From Ancylomarina salipaludis (lineage in GTDB: Bacteria > Bacteroidota > Bacteroidia > Bacteroidales > Marinifilaceae), in assembly GCF_004122035.1 (NCBI RefSeq), contig NZ_SAXA01000002.1:372001-436000 (forward strand): DNA of 64,000 nt, in the 5' to 3' direction. The notes below the pieces were generated by a model. That model was given only the letters and a program-made list of their open reading frames with translations, was not told the origin of the DNA and made no database searches. Position 1 is the stretch's first letter. Each line of letters starts with the position of its first letter. Shown here piece after piece: positions 26,101 through 33,051 of the stretch. Made by a program: the position numbers and the translations under genes.

Positions 26101-29100
26101 CACATTACGACGAATTGATCTTAAATGATATAGATGGTTCAAGTCCGGTTTGTCAAAATGTTGCAGAAAATTTAGTGGTCACAGTTAGTAAGGATGATGC
26201 ATTGGGAGTTAATTACCAATGGTTTAAAGATGAAGATGCTACTGTTTTGAGTAGCTCAAATACCTATACCGTTGCTGGCCTCGGCAAGTCTGAAGAAGGT
26301 TTATATAAAGTTGAGGTTAGCGATGGTTGTATGACTAAAGTTAAAACTAAGCTTATCAATATTTTGGACAAAATTGTTGCAGGTACAACTTGGGAAGCTA
26401 ATAAAAAACTGTGTGCAGGTGATGAATTTTTATTGGATGCTCAGGTTAGCGGTGATAATCCGACTTATACCTGGACAGTTCCTAATGGAAGAATTGTTGG
26501 CAATGTTTCAAAATTGAAAATCGATAATTTGACTGTAGCAGATGCAGGAACTTATAAATGTGTTGTTAGCAGTTCTTGTTCTGATGGGGATATTGTTTTT
26601 GTGACTGAACTTGTCGTAAATGAAGCACCTAAAATTACAAATGGTATTGATAACCTGAGTGCAGTATGTGATGGCGAAGATTTAGAGCTTGGCCCTATTG
26701 TTGTCGACGGTGAAGTTGTTTCTACTAACTGGACTTTAAATGATAGAAGTTTAAGTACGGTTCATAGCAGTATTTTGAATTTGGGTAAAGCTGATGTCAG
26801 CAAAGAGGGAAACTATAAAGTTGAAGTGAGTAATGCTTGTGGAAATGATTTCAGTCTAGGTTTTCAAGAGGTCGTTCTTCTTCCAACATTGGCCGATATT
26901 CCAAATCAAACTGTTTGTGAGGGTGAAGATGTTGTGTTTAGAGCTCAAACGACAGGTGAAAATCTGGATTATAAATGGTTTATTGATGGTGTCGAAGATT
27001 TAACATATTCTGGTAAATCGGAATTGATTCTTGAAAATGTAAAACCTCTTGATGAAAATACTTTACGTGTTTATGATATTGAATGTCGTGTAAGTAGTTT
27101 AAATGCTTGCGGAACAGAGCAAATTAGACATGCTCAGCTTGTTGTAAATCCAAATACTATTCTTCAGTCTTCGATTAAAAGTGAGGTGGTTTACGTGGAT
27201 AGTGATTATGAATTTAATTTGGATGTAAAGGGAAGTAATTTGACTTACGAGTGGCATCATATTAATAAGGATGGTGTCGATAAGCTATTGACGGAAACCA
27301 GTTCAATACTTGTATTGAATAATTTAACCATGGCAGATGGTGGTGAATATGCATGTTATATAGGAGGAACCTGTGGTAATCGATACACCTCCGGATTCCT
27401 GACAGTAAAAGATCCGTTAAAAATTGTTGAAGGTTTGAGCAAATTAGTTCAAATTGAAAAATGTTTTGGAGAGCCTTTATCTTTAAATATTGTGGTGACG
27501 GGAGAGGTTTATGATATCAATTGGTTTAAAGACGATATCAGTTTGGATCAGCATAACTTAAGTCTTTTTATACCTGAACTTGATTACAGTGATGCTGGTA
27601 AGTACCGTTGTGAAATTAACGGGGATGGTGGCAAATTAATTGAATCGTTAGATCTTATTGTGAATAAACTAACAGTATTGAATTCCAATTTGAAAGATAA
27701 GAACCTATGTGAAAATGAGCAGCTTCTATGGAGTGCTGGTGTCGATGGATCAAATCTGACATACAATTGGCAGTATAATGGAGCAACTATTTCGACTGAG
27801 GCAATTTTGAATGTTGAAAATTTAAAATTGGAACAAGCCGGAGAGTATAGACTGGATGTGACAGGTAAATGTGGGGACGTTGATACCGAAGCAGAGCTTA
27901 AAGTTTATCAATTACCATACTATAGCAGTCATAGCGAAGGTGTTGAAGTTTGTGAAAATACCGATGAGGTAAATTTCAGAGTGAATTATGGAGGAGACAA
28001 TATAAGATATCAATGGAGAAAAGATGGTATTGATATTTTTGGTGAGACAAGTTCTTTATTAACAATACAGAATATAACCCAAGCCAAAGGGGGAGTTTAT
28101 ACCTGTGCGGTTAATTCATCATGTGGTCAGGAAATGATTAGTCCGGATATGGTTTTGTCGGTTATTCCGAATCTGAAAGTTTTAAATCAAAGTGGTAATC
28201 TTGAAATTTGTGATGGCGAATCAGCAGAATTTTTTGTTGAAGCAGAAGGACGTAATGTTCAATATCAGTGGCAATTTAATGGCAATAATATTGATGGAGC
28301 AACAAATTCAATCTATCAGATTGATAAAAGTTCGTTGTCTGATCGTGGTTATTATACCTGTGAATTGTCAGACGAATGTACTTCAAAACGTTATTCTGAT
28401 TCAAAACAGCTGGAAGTCAATGCACTGCCTAATTCGCAAATATATGGCAGAATGGAAGTTTGTGTATTGGAAGACAGAGTTACTTACACAACTTCAGTGC
28501 AGCCGCAAATTAATTATTTATGGCAGGTTAATGGAGGAGAATTTACGACTCCTATCGATGGTGAAAAAACCAAAATTACATGGGGAACGCTGGAGAACGG
28601 TAATATCAGTATCAGAATTGTTGATGAAGAAACCGGGTGTTATTCTCAGGTTGATTCATTGGTGCAACTTCATCCACTGCCTGATGTGAGTTTGTCAAAC
28701 CTTGATTCTCATGGGGTGTGTGAATCTGAGTTTCAGTTGACAGGTGGTTTACCTGAGGGAGGTATTTATTGGGTAAACGGCGTTCGTGAGAGATCTTTTA
28801 ACCCGGGTACAGGAAAAGGAGAATACCCAATTCGATACTCATACACTGATGAGAATGGTTGTTCAAATACCACTGAAGAGAAAATAATGACAATCGATTC
28901 GTTGCCGGTTGTTAAGCTGATTGAGGATGTTACTGTTGGTGCTTGTAAGAGTAAACAACTTTGGGCAGAAACACAACTTGATAATATCAAATGGTCGCCA
29001 AGTCGTTATTTGGATGATCCAACATCGAAAACACCTGTATTTACTTCAGGTGAATCTGAAAGATATGTTGCTTTCGTTGTTGATAAGCATGGATGTGTTG

Positions 29101-30077
29101 GGAACGATATTGTTAATGTGAATGTGGCTCCTCTTCCAGTAATTACAACAATAAATGATACTATTATTGGACAATGTAAACCATTGGTGCTAACAACGGA
29201 TATTGTTGGTGAGGTTTCTGAAATTAATTGGACTTCAGATAAAGAACAATTGAGTAAATCAACTATTCGCGATCCCCAATTGGAGAATTTATCGGTCGGG
29301 ATCCATAATTTCACAATCAATGTCAGCGACATGTATGGTTGTATAGCAGATGCTTCTGTTATGGTTGATGTGAGAGCGAATCCGGAAATAGGCGAATCCC
29401 AATTTTTATGCGAGGGTGAATCGATTGAAATCAATACTCGGAATTTGGAGAATGCTGTGTGGAGTGATGGGTATACAGCTTGGGAGCGAACAATTGATAA
29501 GCCGGGTGAATACGAATTAAGTGTTAGTAATGAATTTGGTTGTACCGAAGTACAAAAGATAAAAATGAATCCTCTGCCAAAATTTAAATTGGATAATACA
29601 ATACTTCCGGGGATTTTGATATTCGAAGGTCAGACGGTTACTCTTGATCCTGATCTTAACTCTGATTTTGGCCCGTATGTATACGAATGGAGTGATGGCA
29701 GTGTGTTGCCACAACTAGTGGTAAGTGAGTCTGATACTTATAGTTTGAAAGTGGTTGATAAAATTGGATGTGTTGCGACCGATACCGTTGTGGTTGAAGT
29801 TAAACCTGTGGGAATTGAATCACCTAATGCATTTACCCCAGGCTCGGGTAACGAAAATGATCGTTTCTATTTGAAGGAAATTAATATCGATAAGGACTTT
29901 GAATTCTATGTTTATAACCGCTGGGGTGAGTTAATGCATCGATCAACTGAAGCTGGATATGGTGGCGGTTGGGATGGTACTTATCGAGGAAAAAAATGTC
30001 CAACAGGTGTTTATGTATGGATTTTAATTATGGATGGTAAAGCCATGGAAAAGGGTTATATGACCCTGGTCAGATAA
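20139..30077 (+). CDS. Giant Ig-repeat surface protein with T9SS type-B C-terminal domain (paralogue 2)
   Basis: About 3312 aa. I choose ATG 20139 over the adjacent in-frame GTG 20136. A signal peptide ending near SKAQ is followed by the same architecture as the gene upstream: IgGFc-binding-like region (MATEDNTQV, SDKPIAVNSGSW, GVDQIVPEDL), galactose-binding-like segment (YNGNFSIGRGSF), a long Ig-like stack, and a type-B sorting domain in the last 89 residues (PNAFTPGSGNENDRF, YNRWGELMH). It carries a single copy of the six-domain block (residues 1564-2091, 528 aa) where its neighbour has three. The flanks are colinear: about 1563 versus 1576 residues before the block and about 1221 versus 1219 after it. 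Tandem gene duplication followed by block expansion in the first gene, or block loss here, would explain this. It is likely an alternative surface adhesin; the ligand is unknown. Confidence 0.9.
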   Translation: MNYSFRSVKIETCFKIAILFLLYALPLTSKAQLDLIHYVPPLYAGTNSESDIEDHWVVLTTPSETPITVTIKKGDGTIFQVVEGVSMDTPKSIPLGSGTLINPPLGVVNYSSLNKVISDQGLIFTSSEAFYVNIRHKSEIHGLFLTAKGRAGLGTSFRSGHLYSIRGENVQGWGGGYYDRWGRWVNFNTKTVGHRSHFISVMATEDNTQVTFSDIKVGNLTSDTESALPITDDITVTLNAGQSYVIGADLLFLSKNEANGLNGTHITSDKPIAVNSGSWTGGASLNSWQDIGVDQIVPEDLVGSEYILLKGKGNDETERPIVVATQDNTNIYVNGGSTKINPTPLNAGDSYAIGANYYTTDGTMLIKCDKNVYLYQTTSASDRYESGIDYAYATVGMNFIPAISSLGFRQVDIPFVNQVGTGIVAIYSQKGANVFVNKSTTPLSQASAKPVSGNDEWVVYKYLTTDENVSVMSNKAIYVALSVEDDAVGAAGYFSGFTKAISPIHPETGVGLEHDLGYICESYNDKIELSINSTPEADFYEWYKNEIKPENLLFKNSNLLVDAPDVETKYIIKAYFRDPNLDIIYNGNFSIGRGSFDSSYDFTSVGNLENPGKSVLCYNPKDINAQFQSFNDKDGGGLMLLTHSTNFGTGDVIWSKTINENIKNQGFILKLYGRMAQEGHSQLLDIYVNDEKIYDNFPLNDVNTWQSVKAFWASGDSESARISVVNSNPAGQDGVFALDSISFVVAVEDQAEFNALVIPNYSYKNFNEPQHFCVGQAGELDISNGDVSWYDYKWEKKEGEIFVPITDPSITGLGTHKIQFAEVKESDAGIYRCTINFKENYQQCGESLGTASVEVELIADKSATVTINADKTRLCEGEQATLEAVVTGTYSGIKWFVDDVQKYVGKEFLFDNPAGEYKVRCEVGNACSTPSDSQDMFVYGRPVLNDLQIPTGLCENISAELTAVVNTVPAGASLSYKWYQGENLLATTSESTYSLEPTMDDSYYKVAVSAVYNVGLADEQTCVGNQIVKNIVPDAIYPKVDLKDLADVNLCEGDSYTYQAELGNTGDYYTYEWEVPFVSGADKTSSDFVIGSVTSAMAGAYKVTVSNRCDSQTTTSNLSVNPKLLVDEMSIDKTGPYCLNDVVTFSMKDNGEAKYYFAENLMTGEIINPITDPFSLTVTDLKQGRWKITAEAECGTRVEQEFDIYLLDDFSNPQMADITTCMDETVQLKVQIFDIPVGSDLTYEWTGPDGSAIVNDKSTLDIANVQLSDLGDYTCKVTNQCGYSQSVSANLSADQVNTSSTGSALEVCEGTLNYRLEIAYDGNPKFSWHFNNLSSPEIGTANYFEISEVKPENEGVYYCLVTLACGDFVTYQRQLVVNEMITVVEESPSVSHICEGEQTELKISASGDIKQIEWYDPSGNIIAAANNKTSIQTAVYNTAGSFIYKYKVVGDCDTKEGDFEVIVHDKPVLNPIADINSCEGDITLNMSISGSDYSGSAWWNADESLKLADGLSYIIADAKYLTESGNYIAKLSTLYCGDLRATAQVNIYQPITVVTHSNLNPTPCVGEPLSLIVNGSGSDLSYNWYKTDAPTVSLSKLSTLDLGTADLSDEGIYRCELISDNGCGNEIVEFNVDVREHAKITLDPVDVSICEGTGSANYVVNADAEGTLRYQWYDKDNNALAGETSANLEITNPLLNDGQSYYCEVSGEFCDPAVSLKAQLEVKKNVTITSNPVDVRIAEGGVATFTVEAEGNDPLTYQWYCNPTGIIAGATTSVLTIDPATIDLNSYKYYCVVSNACVGATSAEAVLLIDPNVKITAQPENTKVCEGETFEFVVEHKSLVAGKTCYWEYNDGSGFQAISGLADQTVIESANQSILRITNAKIDFNRYLFRAVVEGLTDDISKEVSVVVYQPVSFDTISNVEICKDAGVHFELTSLKGTGPYTYEWKENTRTWKTSDLNLDGAAALDGDYSIEVTNGVCPSHKEDFKISHYDELILNDIDGSSPVCQNVAENLVVTVSKDDALGVNYQWFKDEDATVLSSSNTYTVAGLGKSEEGLYKVEVSDGCMTKVKTKLINILDKIVAGTTWEANKKLCAGDEFLLDAQVSGDNPTYTWTVPNGRIVGNVSKLKIDNLTVADAGTYKCVVSSSCSDGDIVFVTELVVNEAPKITNGIDNLSAVCDGEDLELGPIVVDGEVVSTNWTLNDRSLSTVHSSILNLGKADVSKEGNYKVEVSNACGNDFSLGFQEVVLLPTLADIPNQTVCEGEDVVFRAQTTGENLDYKWFIDGVEDLTYSGKSELILENVKPLDENTLRVYDIECRVSSLNACGTEQIRHAQLVVNPNTILQSSIKSEVVYVDSDYEFNLDVKGSNLTYEWHHINKDGVDKLLTETSSILVLNNLTMADGGEYACYIGGTCGNRYTSGFLTVKDPLKIVEGLSKLVQIEKCFGEPLSLNIVVTGEVYDINWFKDDISLDQHNLSLFIPELDYSDAGKYRCEINGDGGKLIESLDLIVNKLTVLNSNLKDKNLCENEQLLWSAGVDGSNLTYNWQYNGATISTEAILNVENLKLEQAGEYRLDVTGKCGDVDTEAELKVYQLPYYSSHSEGVEVCENTDEVNFRVNYGGDNIRYQWRKDGIDIFGETSSLLTIQNITQAKGGVYTCAVNSSCGQEMISPDMVLSVIPNLKVLNQSGNLEICDGESAEFFVEAEGRNVQYQWQFNGNNIDGATNSIYQIDKSSLSDRGYYTCELSDECTSKRYSDSKQLEVNALPNSQIYGRMEVCVLEDRVTYTTSVQPQINYLWQVNGGEFTTPIDGEKTKITWGTLENGNISIRIVDEETGCYSQVDSLVQLHPLPDVSLSNLDSHGVCESEFQLTGGLPEGGIYWVNGVRERSFNPGTGKGEYPIRYSYTDENGCSNTTEEKIMTIDSLPVVKLIEDVTVGACKSKQLWAETQLDNIKWSPSRYLDDPTSKTPVFTSGESERYVAFVVDKHGCVGNDIVNVNVAPLPVITTINDTIIGQCKPLVLTTDIVGEVSEINWTSDKEQLSKSTIRDPQLENLSVGIHNFTINVSDMYGCIADASVMVDVRANPEIGESQFLCEGESIEINTRNLENAVWSDGYTAWERTIDKPGEYELSVSNEFGCTEVQKIKMNPLPKFKLDNTILPGILIFEGQTVTLDPDLNSDFGPYVYEWSDGSVLPQLVVSESDTYSLKVVDKIGCVATDTVVVEVKPVGIESPNAFTPGSGNENDRFYLKEINIDKDFEFYVYNRWGELMHRSTEAGYGGGWDGTYRGKKCPTGVYVWILIMDGKAMEKGYMTLVR
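24828..26411 (+). repeat. Single six-Ig-domain block of the second giant protein
   Basis: Residues 1564-2091 match the triplicated block of the first giant protein domain by domain (CVGEPLSLIV, DVREHAKITL, NVTITSNP, YWEYNDGSG, YTYEWKEN, CQNVAENLVV). Its sixth domain resembles that of copies 1 and 2 more than that of copy 3. Confidence 0.8.
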
Positions 30078-30224
30078 GTTTTTGATTTCTGAGAAATAAG
30101 AAATACCTTTCAGATAGAAAGAATTTATATCGTTTATAAGAATATAAAGAAAATAATTGTTCTTTTTGTAGTCAGTAAACACTGATCATTCAAAGAGAAT
30201 AACACATAATAATTTAATAAATAC

Positions 30225-31220
30225 ATGAATAAGCTTATATTTTCTATTATCTTTTTTGTTTTTGGAATAAGCTTAGTAGGTCGTGCTCAGGATATTCGTT
30301 TTTCTCAATTCTATGCAAACAAATTATATCTAAATCCAGCTTTGGCAGGTTCTTCTGATCATGCTAATATGAGTTTAAATTATCGTAACCAGTGGCCGAA
30401 TCTGGATTACCCATATGTTTCTTATAGTGTTTCATATGATAATTTTTTCTCCGGTTTAAATGGTGGTTTAGGTTTTTTAGTGATGCAGGATGACCAGGGT
30501 GATGGAGCTATTAAAACAACTACATTTTCAGGTGCTTATTCATTTTTTTTGCGTATAAATGATGACTTGGTATTTCGTCCTGCAATTCAAGCTTCTGTAA
30601 TTCAAAAGAAATTAGATTTTAAAAATTTGGTTTTTCCTGATCAAGTTGATCCTATTTATGGGAATCTGGGGGATATTTTTCATAATGTTTCTGGAGATCC
30701 TAGTAACAGAAGCTGGAATGGGATGGATTTTTCAGTGGGTATAATGGCCTATTATAATAACTATTATTTTGGTGCAGCTGCCAGTCATGTCAATCAGCCT
30801 AACCTTAGTTTTGATGATTTTGAGGATGATCAGCTGAATGCGAAATACACCTTTCATGCAGGAGCCGAATTTGCATTATCTGGGCAAACACGAGGTAATG
30901 GTTTGGTTTTATCACCAGCTCTGTTGTTTCAAAAACAAGGGGAGTTTACCCAAATGAACTATGGGATGTATATAAGTAAGAGCTCTTTGGTTTTTGGATT
31001 TTGGTTCAATCAAAATTTTCAGTTGAATTACGATGCTGTTATTCTGATGGCAGGTATTGTTACTGATCGGTTTAAACTGGCTTATAGTTTTGATTATACA
31101 ATAACCAAATTGGTGCAAACAAATACGGGAGCACATGAGTTATCGTTTTCATTTCCTCTTGCTTTTGAAAAGAGAAAAAAAAGGCGTCGACCTAATCGGG
31201 TTAGGTACCCTCAATTCTAA
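30225..31220 (+). CDS. PorP/SprF family type IX secretion membrane protein
   Basis: This 331-aa outer-membrane protein has a signal peptide (residues about 1-21, ending GRAQ) followed by DIRFSQFYANKLYLNPALAG, the hallmark start of PorP/SprF proteins, and a beta-rich body with alternating aromatic residues. In Flavobacterium johnsoniae, SprF-like proteins encoded next to type-B CTD cargo are needed to secrete or anchor that cargo. Here the gene follows two giant proteins with such CTDs, so it is probably their dedicated partner. The gap to the upstream gene is 147 bases with no clear terminator, so co-transcription with the second giant gene is possible. The C-terminus is basic (KRKKRRRPNR), which is unusual for a beta-barrel end. 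Confidence 0.93.
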   Translation: MNKLIFSIIFFVFGISLVGRAQDIRFSQFYANKLYLNPALAGSSDHANMSLNYRNQWPNLDYPYVSYSVSYDNFFSGLNGGLGFLVMQDDQGDGAIKTTTFSGAYSFFLRINDDLVFRPAIQASVIQKKLDFKNLVFPDQVDPIYGNLGDIFHNVSGDPSNRSWNGMDFSVGIMAYYNNYYFGAAASHVNQPNLSFDDFEDDQLNAKYTFHAGAEFALSGQTRGNGLVLSPALLFQKQGEFTQMNYGMYISKSSLVFGFWFNQNFQLNYDAVILMAGIVTDRFKLAYSFDYTITKLVQTNTGAHELSFSFPLAFEKRKKRRRPNRVRYPQF

Positions 31221-31266
31221 AATAATAAAGGAGCAAATTCAATTGAGTTTGCTCCTTTATTATTTC
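31221..31266. terminator. Bidirectional terminator between porP/sprF and the convergent gene
   Basis: A perfect 17-base stem (31221-31237 with 31248-31264) has a ten-base loop. It is flanked by A-rich and T-rich ends and can stop both the plus-strand porP/sprF transcript and the minus-strand gene at 31281-31991. Confidence 0.9.
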
Positions 31267-31280
31267 CTGTGAAAATTGAT

Positions 31281-31991
31281 TTATTTGATTCGTTCAATAT
31301 ATTTTTTTCTGATTTGTTTAAGCATATCCAGGCTTAAATTTTCAGCATAAATACGAATGATGTCAATAGCTTTGAAATAGTCGTAAATAAAGCCAATTGA
31401 AGCATCAAAATGCAGCAGGTCCATATTATACTTTACTTGCTTTGTAAGTTGCTCAAATTCGCTCCAGGAAAGGTATTTTGGTATTTTAAAATAGCCGTGA
31501 TTTGCTTCTACACTATCGAAATAATAATCATCCTCAACTTTTTCTAAAGAGAAAAATTTATTTAGGCGAGTAATTCCGGTTTCATGATCAAATTTCGAAG
31601 GTTTATCTTTAAAGTTAATACCTAAAGATACGTAATAGGCTTGTAGTTCTTTAATATCTGCATATTGTTCTATGTGTCGAACTCTAATAACGTAATAAAC
31701 GGTATTGAAAATTGTAATTGTTCCCAATGCAGCATGATACTTTTTGTGTGTATCTGCCATAATCTTCTGAGTGACCCGGGTAAATTGCTCCAGATCATAT
31801 TTTTTATCTGTTACCAGATAGATGTAATGAGGTGTAATATCCTTCTGTAAATTGTCGTAATACTCATAAAATCCAGGGAAAGGATTTTTAGATTCCAGCA
31901 CGAAGGTATTAGGAAGTACAGCACCTTCTATAAGCTCAAAAGCTTCTTCTTTTATAAGGCTTCCGTATTTAATTTCAGTCGATTCAGTCAT
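31281..31991 (-). CDS. Hypothetical protein, 236 aa
   Basis: I do not recognise this protein. It is soluble and acidic at the N-terminus, with no signal peptide or membrane segment. The sequence is rich in Tyr, Asp and Lys and ends in a helical, basic stretch (LKQIRKKYIERIK). The codon pattern matches its neighbours, and the gene is closed by a strong shared terminator, so it is very likely real. Its upstream neighbour on the same strand is yaaA, 117 bases away, which gives no clear functional hint. No catalytic motif stands out. Confidence 0.8.
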   Translation of the reverse strand: MTESTEIKYGSLIKEEAFELIEGAVLPNTFVLESKNPFPGFYEYYDNLQKDITPHYIYLVTDKKYDLEQFTRVTQKIMADTHKKYHAALGTITIFNTVYYVIRVRHIEQYADIKELQAYYVSLGINFKDKPSKFDHETGITRLNKFFSLEKVEDDYYFDSVEANHGYFKIPKYLSWSEFEQLTKQVKYNMDLLHFDASIGFIYDYFKAIDIIRIYAENLSLDMLKQIRKKYIERIK

Positions 31992-32108
31992 ATATAAGAG
32001 GGATTTAGTGGTACTTTATTCGTTGAAAACAATTGTTACAGTTTGTTACTAGTACTCCTCTAAACTTATGAAAAAATCGAAGAAAAAACAAGAACTCAAA
32101 GTCTTTTT

Positions 32109-32879
32109 TTATTGTTCTCTTGTGAAGACCAACTCATTATTTTTTGAAAGATTCGGATTGAAAATATAACCTTCGGAATTGAATGCTTTCAGGTGTTCGG
32201 GATCGGTAAGTTGATTTTGAATTATAAAACGTGTCATTAGTCCACGAGCCTTTTTGGCGAAGAAGCTAATGACTTTGTATTGCCCATTTTTAAAGTCTTT
32301 AAAAATGGGGGTAATAATTTCGGCTTTAATCTTTTTTTTGTTTACGGATTTAAAATATTCGTTGGAAGCTAAATTTATTAAGTATCGATCTTCTTTTTCT
32401 TGGAGTGTTTTATTGATTTCATTGGTGATTTTATCTCCCCAAAATTCGTATAAATTATTTCCTTTATTTGTTTGAAGTTTTTTACCCATTTCAAGACGAT
32501 AGGCTTGAATCAGATCAAGTGGTTTTAGAACGCCATAAAGCCCGGATAAAATCCTTAGATTTTCCTGAGCCGTTTGTAGTTCTTCTTCACTCAAGCTTTC
32601 AGCATCAATACCTGTGTATACATCACCTTTAAAAGCAAGAATAGCCTGTTTGGCATTATTCATATCGAATGGCAATTGCCAGCTCAAAAAACGTTCGAAG
32701 TTTAATTGAGCCAATTTTGGACTGATATCCATAAAATCGGCAATTTCATCAGGAGAGAGTTTGCGGAGCTGTTTAATTAAAGCCTGAGATTCCTTTAGGA
32801 ACACAGATTCGGTAAAGTTTTGACTCGTGCTTTTGGTTTCAAAATCCAGAGACTTTGCCGGTGATATAAGGATTAACAT
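32109..32879 (-). CDS. yaaA: Peroxide stress protein YaaA (DUF328/UPF0246)
   Basis: The 256-aa protein begins MLILISPAKSLDF, the defining start of the YaaA family, and matches the family length. It also has LSGLYGVLKPLDLIQAYRLEMG (residues about 110-131) and NLASNEYFKSV, both typical. In E. coli YaaA lowers free intracellular iron and limits Fenton damage during hydrogen peroxide stress, and a DNA-binding fold has been described; the same role here is inferred from family membership. It appears to be a single gene with no clear terminator of its own before the next gene on the same strand. Confidence 0.94.
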   Translation of the reverse strand: MLILISPAKSLDFETKSTSQNFTESVFLKESQALIKQLRKLSPDEIADFMDISPKLAQLNFERFLSWQLPFDMNNAKQAILAFKGDVYTGIDAESLSEEELQTAQENLRILSGLYGVLKPLDLIQAYRLEMGKKLQTNKGNNLYEFWGDKITNEINKTLQEKEDRYLINLASNEYFKSVNKKKIKAEIITPIFKDFKNGQYKVISFFAKKARGLMTRFIIQNQLTDPEHLKAFNSEGYIFNPNLSKNNELVFTREQ

Positions 32880-32993
32880 ATGTTGCTTTTTTTTGATATG
32901 ATGAATCTAAGATATGTGATTTGATAGATATAAACTAATTGAGTTTTTTGATATGAATATTGTTCGTGTTTATAAGCGATTTGATCGACTTGT

Positions 32994-33025
32994 ATAAAAA
33001 AAGCAGATGACGGGCATCTGCTTAA
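32994..33025 (-). terminator. Terminator of the S9 peptidase gene
   Basis: A nine-base perfect stem (AAGCAGATG with CATCTGCTT, 33001-33009 and 33015-33023) is preceded on the plus strand by an A run, which gives the T run on the minus strand. Confidence 0.82.
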
Positions 33026-33051
33026 AAATTAACGATTAAATGTGTCTCGGA

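Noticed and set aside
28192-28689. 165-aa open frame inside the second giant gene
   Set aside because: It is a frame shadow of the giant coding sequence, which continues unbroken with clear Ig-like motifs in the main frame.
29006-29434. 142-aa open frame antisense to the second giant gene
   Set aside because: The antisense frame has low-complexity, family-free sequence over a well-supported coding region.
6421-30077. The block repeats as a sign of an assembly error
   Set aside because: The copies differ at many synonymous and non-synonymous sites and each keeps the frame, so they are real diverged duplicates, although copy number still merits a long-read check.
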